Part shown: positions 16,790 to 23,905 of the stretch, piece by piece | Numbering within the stretch: position 1 is the first letter of the stretch | Layout: every line of letters starts with the position of its first letter | Assembly: GCA_946415755.1 (NCBI GenBank) | Contig: CAMKTS010000024.1 | Coordinates: forward strand, 1-45,166 | From: an uncultured Prevotella sp. | GTDB lineage: Bacteria > Bacteroidota > Bacteroidia > Bacteroidales > Bacteroidaceae | DNA: 45,166 bases | Reading direction: 5' to 3' | The notes under the pieces: model-generated | Told to the model about the DNA's origin: nothing | What the model saw: only the letters and a program-made list of their open reading frames with translations | Databases searched by the model: none | Made by a program: the position numbers and the translations under genes

Positions 16790-17419
16790 ATGAAGAAGTT
16801 AATAATAGCCATTCTAATGGTACTGACATTCTCTGCCTGCGGGTCAAACAATGGGCAGGCGACACTGAAAGACCTGATAAGTGAAATAAAAGTGATTAAA
16901 GATGCCCCACACTATCGAGTACAAGCTAATGACGATGAACACTGGAGTCCAATTGTCTATGATTTGGAGAAGAAGGTGCAATGGCTTAATACCGATCTTG
17001 AAGGCTATATCATACCTACGAAGTCTGAGGTTGATGGGCTTGAAGTGGTTGCTCCCTGTGAAGTGTACTCTGTAGATTTTGACTATCCTTGCATCCACGT
17101 CCAAATGCTTTGTGGAGTAAAACTTACTAAGGACATAACAAAGGAAGATATTTGCAGTAACGGAAGAGATGGTCTACCTGTTTTCATACGGTTTGTCGGA
17201 TATAGTGGTGACACTCCTTGTCAGTGGGTCAGTAGCATTAACGACCTGCCAGTTCGTGATGGAGAATACCGTTATGACCGTAGTTCATATACGAAAACTT
17301 ATTTAAAAGGAACAGAATCTTTGTTTATGTTCAGGATGGTGATCTCTCCTGATAACTCCGAAGGGTATGAAAAGATAAAGGAGATACACATTGTAAATGG
17401 CAATAATGCAGAAAGTTAA
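16790..17419 (+). CDS. Lipoprotein of unknown function, 209 aa
   Basis: The lipobox LTFSAC gives lipidated C17. The mature part is a mixed alpha/beta protein with three cysteines in the middle (APCEVYS, DYPCIHVQ, MLCG) and no recognised family. The ATG at 16790 was preferred to a GTG two codons upstream because it gives a normal MKK signal peptide. Part of the head-to-tail lipoprotein run. Confidence 0.65.
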   Translation: MKKLIIAILMVLTFSACGSNNGQATLKDLISEIKVIKDAPHYRVQANDDEHWSPIVYDLEKKVQWLNTDLEGYIIPTKSEVDGLEVVAPCEVYSVDFDYPCIHVQMLCGVKLTKDITKEDICSNGRDGLPVFIRFVGYSGDTPCQWVSSINDLPVRDGEYRYDRSSYTKTYLKGTESLFMFRMVISPDNSEGYEKIKEIHIVNGNNAES

Positions 17420-17453
17420 ATTAAAAACGGACCAACTATAATTTGAGGAGAAG

Positions 17454-17921
17454 ATGAAAACGACAATATTTACATTAGTGACTATATGTACACTGGCTCT
17501 AATCGGTTGCTCTGGGAAAGGCAATGGGAAAAATGGGTATGACATAAGCGAACTCTATAATAGTAAGAATGAGTATGTTCTGAACGGGCCGCGCAAGGCA
17601 GGGTTGCTTCTCTTGTGTAAGGGAAAAGAATTATACTATGGAACAGAAAAAAGGATGAAAGTTTATTCTGATGGAAAGCATCTCCACCCTCACAAAATCG
17701 ATGCTTCATCTTCCATGTATAACAACAAGCCTGAAATGGAAACCATGCGTTATAACAAAATGGAGATGGAAATTAACTTAGCTCTTGATGGTCTCTCCTA
17801 TGCCAATATCTCAAAACCAATTGAAGAAGACGATTGGTTCTATATGGAGTACCATGAGTCTGAAGATCGCTTTTATTTCTACTACGTAGACTTGGATATG
17901 ATAAACATAAAGAATGACTAA
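17454..17921 (+). CDS. Lipoprotein of unknown function, 155 aa
   Basis: The lipobox ALIGC gives lipidated C19, followed by a Gly/Lys linker and a beta-rich domain ending in an aromatic stretch (EDRFYFYYVDLDM). An AGGAG-like purine tract (ttgaggagaag) sits just before the ATG, unusual for this region. The stop overlaps the start of the next membrane-protein gene, indicating one transcript. Confidence 0.65.
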   Translation: MKTTIFTLVTICTLALIGCSGKGNGKNGYDISELYNSKNEYVLNGPRKAGLLLLCKGKELYYGTEKRMKVYSDGKHLHPHKIDASSSMYNNKPEMETMRYNKMEMEINLALDGLSYANISKPIEEDDWFYMEYHESEDRFYFYYVDLDMINIKND

Positions 17922-18677
17922 TATGGAAGATGGTATCAATAAAGTAACAAATGGAGGTGAACAAAACGTTCCTTCTCCTCAAGGCAATATGCCTAATTTA
18001 AAAGTCTGGTTAACTATCGCTGTTGCGGTGATGTACGTTGCTGCCATCTGGATGCCTTTTATTGGTAATAGTTTTGGTGAAGATTTCTTTGAGATGCAAG
18101 GCAGTTTAGGATATCTGACTCTTTTAATGCTTGACTCCATGGGGAAATCATTCCAGTTCGCCAGTTTCTTGGAGATGTTGGCCGCCATTGCTTTGTTCGT
18201 GATTCCCATCATACACCTTGCAGTATCTGGATTTGGCAACAAGTTAGGATCTGTGAGCATTGTAGCTACCATACAATTAGGATGCCTTTTCTATCTTACG
18301 AAGTCATGGTTCATTGACAACAGTTTCGTCAAGATGTCCACAGGGTTTTACTTCTACTTGATCGCAACGCTTGTTGTACTATGTATAGGTATCAAGGATT
18401 CTGATGATACATCATATTTCAAAAATATTGGTTCTACAATACGAGGTTCTATTATCTTTTTTTATGTAGATAAACTGGAGAAGAAGTTTTTCCCTTTAGT
18501 GGCTAACGAGAAGTCTATGGCGGGTCTGGCTCTACTTTTAATTATCATATCGGGTGCTTTGGCAGCGTTGCTTGCCAATGATTCACAAGAAGGACTCTCC
18601 ACAGCGAAGTGCATAATCATAATTGCTTTTATTGCAATATTCTTTTATAGTACATTCCATGTTCTTGATGCAAATAT

Positions 18678-18686
18678 ATCTTCAAT
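18678..18686. repeat. Target-site duplication, left copy
   Basis: ATCTTCAAT immediately precedes the IS relic and is repeated exactly at 19086-19094. Confidence 0.85.
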
Positions 18687-19085
18687 CACTACTGTCCCGT
18701 TAAAGTGGACTAATCGATCTTTGAAATAATTGAAATACAGTCTTTTACGAGCAATATTGAGGGTGCGACGATTTGAATTCGTATCTTTGCAGTCAAAATA
18801 GATGGCTGCATATGAACAAATCAAAATACGTCTTCGCTCAGTTGGTGGAGATTTTGGATAACGACAAGTTCCGTCATCTTGTTGATAAGTACGAAGGTAA
18901 TGCATCTGGAACGCTCGACTTAAGAGGTCCTGCAAATCCTCAGCATCTCACTGACGGACAAAACACCTCTCAGAGAACTGTTCGAAAAGACTAAATTCAA
19001 CGATGTCAAAGAGCAATTTGCTCCCCTTATTCTAGGGCTATTTGATTAATATTTAACTCGTCCCAATTTTAACGGGACACTTATG
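18687..19085 (+). mobile_element. Internally deleted IS4-family-like element (399 bp, non-autonomous)
   Basis: The ends are imperfect terminal inverted repeats: left CACTACTGTCCCGTTAAA and, read on the minus strand from the right end, CATAAGTGTCCCGTTAAA. Exact 9-bp direct repeats (ATCTTCAAT) flank it. Inside are a -7 box (TATCTTTG, 18782-18789), the start of a transposase gene and the end of the same gene in another frame, so roughly the central kilobase has been lost. A 9-bp duplication fits several IS4-family groups. Confidence 0.85.
18812..19049 (+). pseudogene. IS4-family transposase remnant (N- and C-terminal ends only)
   Basis: The N-terminal part, MNKSKYVFAQLVEILDNDKFRHL..KYEGN, is characteristic of IS4-family transposases with a DUF4372-type N-terminal domain. 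From about 18930 a different frame reads ILSISLTDKTPLRELFEK... through QFAPLILGLFD to a TAA at 19047-19049, matching the usual end of this transposase type. The whole DDE catalytic region is missing and the two pieces are out of frame, so no transposase can be made. Continuous translation from 18812 stops at 18994. Confidence 0.82.
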
Positions 19086-19094
19086 ATCTTCAAT
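19086..19094. repeat. Target-site duplication, right copy
   Basis: ATCTTCAAT, identical to 18678-18686, immediately follows the IS right end. Confidence 0.85.
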
Positions 19095-19253
19095 AGAAAA
19101 AGGTAAATATGCAATCTTTATGCTGGTAATCTGCATAGTAGGTTGTCTGGTGGGATATTTCGGCGCATATTTTATTGTTCTCTTAATTGCCATACAGGCA
19201 ATAGTGGTAATGAAAGATACGCAAAAATGACGAGTAAATTGAAAATACAATTT

Positions 19254-19397
19254 ATGAAGAAGGTAATGTTTCTTTTTGCAGCTTCAGTTATGATTGCTGC
19301 ATGTGGTGGAAAAGGTGAAGTTGCTCTACTCGCTTTCGTGCCTGTTCAGCGAGCCATCTGGCAGGCACTTAATTGGCAGAGAAATTGCGCCAGATAG
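19254..19397 (+). pseudogene. Truncated lipoprotein gene
   Basis: Starts with a convincing lipoprotein signal peptide (MKKVMFLFAA..VMIAAC, C17) and four residues of mature protein. The frame then runs into the 36-bp dispersed repeat and the R2 repeat and stops at 19397 after 47 aa. The mature domain is therefore missing and replaced by repeat sequence. It lies 23 bp after the original stop of the interrupted membrane protein. Confidence 0.7.
19332..19367 (+). repeat. 36-bp dispersed repeat, copy B
   Basis: Identical over 36 bp to 9194-9229, same orientation. It interrupts a lipoprotein gene just after its signal peptide and is followed after 3 bp by repeat R2a. Confidence 0.9.
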
Positions 19398-19532
19398 GCT
19401 GAAAACGGCAAATGATGAAAAATTTTTTTGAACCCGCTGAGTAGCAATACGATAAGCCCAAAAACTAAACTTTTGCCAAAAAATCTACTCAATAAAAATT
19501 TGGAAATATCACATAAAAAGGTTATTTTTGCA
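19371..19532 (+). repeat. Promoter-bearing dispersed repeat R2, copy a
   Basis: About 160 bp matching 23195-23353 with only scattered differences. It includes the last codons of a small ORF (LAEKLRQIG then TGA), a shared segment with CTGAGTAGCAATACGATAAG, and a promoter at its right end. The copy lacks the upstream body of the ORF seen in copy b. Confidence 0.9.
19499..19530 (+). promoter_or_regulatory. Promoter inside R2a (TTTG-N20-TATTTTTG)
   Basis: TTTG at 19499-19502 and TATTTTTG at 19523-19530, spacing 20. It points towards the lipoprotein gene at 19597 and probably drives it. Confidence 0.75.
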
Positions 19533-19596
19533 GTCGAATCTTATTGAAAACAAGTTACTGAGACCAATCAGGGAAGCCTTGATCTAACAAGACAGA

Positions 19597-20532
19597 ATGA
19601 TGAAAAAGCTTAGAACATATTATTTTGTAGTCTGCTGTATATGTACGGCTGTTTTCGGATGTAGCGATGAACAAAGTGGATACGTTGCTCCACCGCAGAA
19701 TGACTGGGGCATCAAGGCACGAATCGACAGCATTTCCTGGATTCCCGGTGACCCTGCTGTGTTTAAGTTCGATTATAACTCGGATAACAAGGTAAAGGGC
19801 TATACGATTGAGACTGGTTGGAGTAGTATTGCAGGTCTCGACTCGGTGGTTTTCGACTATCAGCCCGATAAGATTACCGCAAGGATGAGCTTTCTGAAAG
19901 ACATGGCATTGGTAGGGCGTGTGAAAATGAAAGTAACGGGTTGGTTCTACCTTCAAGACGGGAAAATAGTTTGCGCCTCAATACCTTTGGGTTTCAGAGA
20001 AAACCTAAGAGACAGTATTATCTACCACTACGATGGTGATAAACTGTCCAGATATGAAGTATATGAAGTACAATATCCAGCCGAATCTACGCCAACCAGT
20101 TATTTTTGCTATGTTCAGAACTTAAATTGGCAAAACGACGACCTGATAGGTATGTCGGCAGTCAATGGTTCTGAGACCATCTACGATACTTCATTCGCTT
20201 ACGATACTCATTCGCATACCGTTCTTCTGCCTTATATGTCATTCGAATATCTCCTGGATTCTGATAGGACATACATAAGTGTGTTGGCTAATATGGGATA
20301 TTTTGGTGTACTGCCAAAGCATGAGATAACAGAGATTCTGGTAACAAGGAAAAATGCTTATAGATATCAAATGCAAATAGACTATCATTATGGTCAGGAC
20401 AACTTGCCGTTCAGCTTCGACTTCCATTATTGGGAATGGTATAAATTCACGAACGAACAGGGAGGGGACAATCAGTGGAACGTTAGAAAAAGTCAGTGGG
20501 AAAATGGTCTTAAAGTCTTTTGGCTTCTATAA
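19597..20532 (+). CDS. Lipoprotein of unknown function, 311 aa
   Basis: The lipobox AVFGC gives lipidated C22. The mature region is beta-rich with recurring short strands (FKFDYNSDNKVKGYTIETG, DSIIYHYDGDKLSRYEVYE) that resemble the Bacteroidetes DUF4595-type lipoproteins with YD-like repeats. It is preceded by the R2a promoter and a ~60-nt leader. Function unknown; surface or periplasmic location likely. Confidence 0.68.
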   Translation: MMKKLRTYYFVVCCICTAVFGCSDEQSGYVAPPQNDWGIKARIDSISWIPGDPAVFKFDYNSDNKVKGYTIETGWSSIAGLDSVVFDYQPDKITARMSFLKDMALVGRVKMKVTGWFYLQDGKIVCASIPLGFRENLRDSIIYHYDGDKLSRYEVYEVQYPAESTPTSYFCYVQNLNWQNDDLIGMSAVNGSETIYDTSFAYDTHSHTVLLPYMSFEYLLDSDRTYISVLANMGYFGVLPKHEITEILVTRKNAYRYQMQIDYHYGQDNLPFSFDFHYWEWYKFTNEQGGDNQWNVRKSQWENGLKVFWLL

Positions 20533-20537
20533 AAAAT

Positions 20538-20960
20538 ATGTTGATACGGATTAGAAAATTAGTAAATCTTTTGTTGACAACTGTAGTCTTAACAGTCAAC
20601 ACAGCATGTGATTACGTTTCAACTGTACATTATACCGTTGAGAACCACAGCGACAGCATAGTATCGATAAAAATGAAGCCGGGAACAGATTTCTATATTT
20701 CTGGTAACAGTGAATATAATCCACAAGATTCGACTATAGTATTATTGAAAAGAGATGGCAGCTTGGTGCGTTTCTTAGAGTGGTTCCATGGTACGCCTGA
20801 TCCTCACACCCCTCTGTGGGATGACATTGTTTCAATTCATATTGGGAAAACCGAGCTTCCTCCAGAAAGATGGAATCATTACGAAGCATGGATAGCTATC
20901 TATGAGGATAAAGGCTTGGGGTCATGGGACTATTTTTTGGAAATCAACGTGTTTAACTGA
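20538..20960 (+). CDS. Small lipoprotein of unknown function, 140 aa
   Basis: The signal peptide ends in a lipobox-like VNTAC (C24), followed by a compact beta-rich domain (VHYTVENHSDSIVSIKMKPG). It starts 5 bp after the preceding stop, so is co-transcribed. The ATG at 20538 is used in place of an upstream TTG that would overlap the previous gene. Confidence 0.65.
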   Translation: MLIRIRKLVNLLLTTVVLTVNTACDYVSTVHYTVENHSDSIVSIKMKPGTDFYISGNSEYNPQDSTIVLLKRDGSLVRFLEWFHGTPDPHTPLWDDIVSIHIGKTELPPERWNHYEAWIAIYEDKGLGSWDYFLEINVFN

Positions 20961-20970
20961 TATATAAAGA

Positions 20971-21066
20971 ATGTTTAGGATTATGAAAAGACTAATATGG
21001 AATGAAGCAACATTTGAATTCAAGGGTGCGTTAATAACATACGATGACGGATATCCAACAAGATAG
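20971..21066 (+). CDS. Possible 31-aa peptide or decayed gene start
   Basis: A short open frame (MFRIMKRLIWNEATFEFKG...) lies between the 140-aa lipoprotein and the barrel gene, spaced 10 bp from the former. Its length and lack of a recognised family leave it doubtful; it may be the relic of a larger gene. Confidence 0.25.
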   Translation: MFRIMKRLIWNEATFEFKGALITYDDGYPTR

Positions 21067-21082
21067 AATAAAAGTATATACG

Positions 21083-21820
21083 ATGACAATGATATCTAAG
21101 GCCAGAAGGAAGTGTGCCTTCCTTGTATTATTGATGTGTATTATGACTCCGACAGATGTTGTAGCGCAGGAGTTAATACGCTTCCTACCGTATTTGGGTG
21201 GGGGTGCAGGGTTAAGCAATCAGCAACTCAAGACTAATCTGCAACTTGGCGTTAACATCCAGCTGTCACTGCCTTTTGGCGAGAAAAAGAACTGGTATGT
21301 TCAGAGCGGCGTGGGATATGGCGGGTTTTGCAGGAGTTTTGATATTGCCGAATCATTCGAAATGTCATGGTCGGACAGAGGCATAAGGTATAGCTACATA
21401 CACGTACCCTTACAGTTCGGTTATACCTTCCGATTGAGTTGGATCATGACATTACAGGTTGATATAGGCCCGTATGTCAATTTTGGAAGTAGTGGCAGGA
21501 TCTGTGTGATGAGCTATACTGAAAACCCATATACTGAATCGTATTACTATCGTTACTATAATCCATTTAACGATGAGGGATTTCTTAAGAAGAGGGAGGC
21601 GGGCATTGGCCTCAACGTCAGGCTGTGCGTCGGCAAGTTCAGGTATGCGGCGGGTTTCGTGGCGATCAGTTACCAGCACGGACTGACAAACCTTGTGAAG
21701 GACAATGCCGCCAGCATTCCTTCCTATCAGGAATACGAACGGCTTATTTCTCCCCTCGGCGGGAAGATGCATAACAGGCTGCTTGCCATTACACTGGGAG
21801 CCAGCATCAGCATCAGATAA
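21083..21820 (+). CDS. Outer-membrane beta-barrel protein
   Basis: Protein of 245 aa. It has a signal peptide (basic start, hydrophobic LVLLMCIMTPTDVVAQ) and then amphipathic beta-strands of the PorT/OmpW-like eight-stranded type (LPYLGGGAGLSNQQLK, WYVQSGVGYGG, IHVPLQFGYTF). It ends in a strand LLAITLGASISI. Bacteroidetes 'porin family / OMP_b-brl_2' proteins look like this. The ATG at 21083 gives a normal signal peptide; an upstream in-frame ATG at 21044 is possible. GC is higher than in the preceding lipoprotein genes. Confidence 0.72.
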   Translation: MTMISKARRKCAFLVLLMCIMTPTDVVAQELIRFLPYLGGGAGLSNQQLKTNLQLGVNIQLSLPFGEKKNWYVQSGVGYGGFCRSFDIAESFEMSWSDRGIRYSYIHVPLQFGYTFRLSWIMTLQVDIGPYVNFGSSGRICVMSYTENPYTESYYYRYYNPFNDEGFLKKREAGIGLNVRLCVGKFRYAAGFVAISYQHGLTNLVKDNAASIPSYQEYERLISPLGGKMHNRLLAITLGASISIR

Positions 21821-21856
21821 GCATAATAAAGGACTACAGATACCCAAAAAGTAACT

Positions 21857-22582
21857 ATGATGAAAAGACTAATGATGATTGCCGTTTTTGCCATTAGCAC
21901 TGTGGGCATGGCGGCACAAGGTGAGAAGGGGCATTTTTCACTGAAGCCCATGATGGGACTGAACGTTACGACGTTGCACTGCGACGTCAGTTCCGCCGAT
22001 ATCTACAAGGCCAAGGCTCGTTTCGCGGCAGGAGTAGAGGCAGAGTATTCCTTCAACAACTGGATGGGTCTGTCGCTGGGTGCCATTTATTCACAGCAGG
22101 GAGCAGCTATGGAGGGAGTCATTCCCTTGATAATGACCGACAACGAAGGAAATACGCACCCAGTGGCAGGGACTGTCAACATGAAGGTACACTGCGACTA
22201 CCTGAACTTTCCGTTGATGGCAAACTTTTACATACCCAAGTTAAAGGGACTCGCCATAAAAGCAGGTATCCAAGTAGGCGTGCTCGTTCATAGCGGCATG
22301 AAGGGAAGTATGCGGATAGACGTTATACCGTCGTTAAACAATGCTGGCCTGATTACCGCCGACGGCAGCATGGTCAGAACTGCCATGACGTCAGGGGCGT
22401 GGACGGGCATCTGCAATTCGGTGGATGTGGGCATACCCCTCGGCCTCTCGTACGAGTACAAGAACTTTGTGGTGGATGCCCGCTATTGCTTCGGGCTGAC
22501 AAACATCGACAACTCGGACGACTTGGAGAAGAGTTACAACCGCTGCTTTACGCTCACCTTGGGCTACCGATTCGGTCTGTAG
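21857..22582 (+). CDS. Outer-membrane beta-barrel protein (porin/OMP_b-brl_2-like)
   Basis: Protein of 241 aa with a signal peptide (MMKRLMMIAVFAISTVGMAAQ). A small barrel follows with strands such as FSLKPMMGLNV, MGLSLGAIYSQQG, YLNFPLMANFYIP and IKAGIQVGVLV, ending RCFTLTLGYRFGL with a terminal aromatic-rich strand. It lies 36 bp after another barrel gene of similar size; the two may be diverged neighbours in one operon. Function unknown. Confidence 0.78.
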   Translation: MMKRLMMIAVFAISTVGMAAQGEKGHFSLKPMMGLNVTTLHCDVSSADIYKAKARFAAGVEAEYSFNNWMGLSLGAIYSQQGAAMEGVIPLIMTDNEGNTHPVAGTVNMKVHCDYLNFPLMANFYIPKLKGLAIKAGIQVGVLVHSGMKGSMRIDVIPSLNNAGLITADGSMVRTAMTSGAWTGICNSVDVGIPLGLSYEYKNFVVDARYCFGLTNIDNSDDLEKSYNRCFTLTLGYRFGL

Positions 22583-22630
22583 CCGTTTCGTCCTAGAACT
22601 GCAAAAGGATATCCCAGATTGATTCTGTTG

Positions 22631-22983
22631 TTACCCTACACTGCCTACACTGACCGCTGAGTATCAGGCACTTACATACCAGGTACCCTACACTGGAGCC
22701 TACACCTGAGGCTACACTGGAAAATTCTTCAACAAGCACCTCGGTGAGTGGCCTACTTATTCCCGTGAAGAGCCTCCTCACGGTCGTGAGTGGCCTCCTC
22801 ATTTCGGTGAGTGGCCTCCTCACAAAAATCCCATCGCATGGGACAAAATCATGGGGATGGTCGGGCCATGGAAACATCATTCACCCTCCACAATTTAGTG
22901 TAGGTCCAGTGTAGCCTCCAGTGTAGGGTGCCTGGTGTGTAACCTACTGATTTTCAGCGGTCAGTGTAGGCAGTGTAGGGTAA
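22631..22983. repeat. Giant imperfect palindrome P1
   Basis: The outer 30 bp (22631-22660) is perfectly complementary to 22954-22983. Inner arms continue imperfectly to about 22720 and 22904, built from repeats of CCTACACTG. The 180-bp centre holds a 21-bp-period array (separate entry) and small palindromes such as CCCATCGCATGGG. There is no convincing gene in this 418-bp gap; a 95-aa minus-strand open frame is a by-product of the repeats. Confidence 0.9.
22744..22823. repeat. Four 17-bp near-palindromes at exact 21-bp period (centre of P1)
   Basis: Units start at 22744, 22765, 22786 and 22807. The best copy is GTGAGTGGCCTCCTCAC (22807-22823), with GTGAG/CTCAC arms. The first unit is the most diverged. 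Confidence 0.88.
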
Positions 22984-23001
22984 TTGTTTTTTTTCATTCG
23001 A

Positions 23002-23226
23002 ATGACCACACAAGGGGATGGTTCTGTGATCATTTTTAATGACCAGGGGAAATTCGGGGACGGTCCGTCCCCAATTTCTCGCTTCAAGCCCAAGGATATC
23101 AGCGGCATGTTAGACCTTACACCGGGGCGCGTGTCGCAAATCTGTGCGAAAGCTCTACATGATCTCTTTGGCGAAGAAAACGGCGGAGCGGCAGAATTGG
23201 CAGAGATATTGCGCCAGATAGGCTGA
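23002..23226 (+). CDS. Small HTH protein resembling a sigma-70 region 4, possibly a fragment
   Basis: Encodes 74 aa. The segment ISGMLDLTPGRVSQICAKALHDLFG (residues about 35-59, read in pieces) resembles the helix-turn-helix of sigma-factor region 4, where 'GRVSQI..KAL..L' is typical. The N-terminal 33 residues are unlike a sigma factor. It begins 19 bp after palindrome P1, and its last codons and stop form the left end of repeat R2b; the same C-terminus survives alone in R2a. It may be a regulator of the element or a relic. The ATG at 23002 was chosen over a TTG overlapping P1. Confidence 0.5.
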   Translation: MTTQGDGSVIIFNDQGKFGDGPSPISRFKPKDISGMLDLTPGRVSQICAKALHDLFGEENGGAAELAEILRQIG

Positions 23227-23353
23227 AAACGGCAAATGGCGAAAATTTTTTTGAACGCGCTGAGTAGCAATACGATAAGCGCAAAAACTAAACTTTTGTC
23301 CAAAAAAAACTCGAAAATAATTTGGAAATGTGAAATAAAAAGGCTATATTTGC
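23195..23353 (+). repeat. Promoter-bearing dispersed repeat R2, copy b
   Basis: Matches 19371-19532. It spans the end of the HTH ORF, its TGA, about 95 bp of shared untranslated sequence and a promoter. Confidence 0.9.
23321..23352 (+). promoter_or_regulatory. Promoter inside R2b (TTTG-N20-TATATTTG)
   Basis: TTTG at 23321-23324 and TATATTTG at 23345-23352, spacing 20, the same arrangement as in R2a. Transcription would run through the 32-aa ORF into palindrome P2. Confidence 0.72.
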
Positions 23354-23448
23354 ATACGAAATGCTATCAAATAAAAAAGTATCTCTATCATTTACCCATC
23401 GTAAAGCTATCATTTACCTGGAGCAAACAACAGCAAAAAAGAAACGTT

Positions 23449-23547
23449 ATGAAAGCAATGCCGAAACAAGTGTCACAGGGACAGACCCCATGTGAGCATG
23501 ATCTCTTGTTTTGTTTTTCGCGAAATAATCTGTCAATCTGCCACTAA
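23449..23547 (+). CDS. Possible 32-aa peptide before palindrome P2
   Basis: A short open frame starting MKAMPKQVSQGQTP lies about 95 bp after the R2b promoter. Its last codons are the outer left arm of P2. It may be the truncated start of a larger ancestral gene or a leader peptide. Weak on its own. Confidence 0.3.
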   Translation: MKAMPKQVSQGQTPCEHDLLFCFSRNNLSICH

Positions 23548-23905
23548 AAAATACAAACCGCTGATAGTGAGTATAATACAGCATGACAGATATAGTGACA
23601 GATATAGTGATAGAATGACAGATTCCCTTTGGATGTTAGAGTGTTATCAGTAGATGAATAAGGTCCACTGATGATGTACGATTTGTGAGAAGTTGTGAGA
23701 AGTACACACAGGGAAACCATCGGTTTCTTCGTAAGAAACCACTGGTTTCTCAATAAGAAACCGATGGTTTCTGCATGATAAATTCTGAAAAGAGTCCGTA
23801 AATAGCAATCTGTCATTCTATCACTATATCTGTCATGTTGCAACACGTTGTAATTCAATACGTTGCATGTCTTTATGACAGATTGACAGATTTTTCGCGA
23901 AAAAC
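23512..23905. repeat. Giant imperfect palindrome P2
   Basis: Outer arms (23512-23540 and about 23879-23905) share TTTTTCGCGAAA and AATCTGTCAATCTG. Inner arms are perfectly complementary over 28 bp (23597-23624 with 23807-23834) and contain repeats of TGACAGAT. The centre holds three short palindromes (separate entry). No gene is seen between 23548 and 23905. Confidence 0.88.
23713..23771. repeat. Three 15-bp palindromes at 22-bp period (centre of P2)
   Basis: GAAACCATCGGTTTC (23713-23727), GAAACCACTGGTTTC (23735-23749) and GAAACCGATGGTTTC (23757-23771), each pair separated by 7 bp. The first and third are reverse complements of each other. Confidence 0.92.

Larger units (their letters stand above)
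17914..19230 (+). pseudogene. Multi-helix membrane protein gene interrupted by IS relic
   Basis: The upstream part encodes a protein with an N-terminal soluble tail and about eight hydrophobic segments, reading in frame to ANISSI at 18686. Removing 18687-19085 plus one copy of the 9-bp duplication rejoins the frame as SSI-EKGKYAIFMLVICIVG... and continues through two more hydrophobic segments to a TGA at 19228-19230. This gives an intact 302-aa ancestor. With the insertion present, the frame reads into the IS and stops at 18729, so a truncated 271-aa product with an aberrant tail (VPLKWTNRSLK) may be made. The start at 17914 overlaps the preceding lipoprotein stop; 17923 is an alternative. 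Family unknown. Confidence 0.85.

Noticed and set aside
22744..22823. CRISPR array
   Set aside because: Units repeat every 21 bp with no unique spacers, and no cas genes are in the window. The same holds for 23713-23771.
22593..22880. 95-aa minus-strand ORF across P1
   Set aside because: Its repeated RRPLTE-type peptide is a direct translation of the 21-bp array, and its C-terminal half reads through the palindrome arm; no start context supports it.
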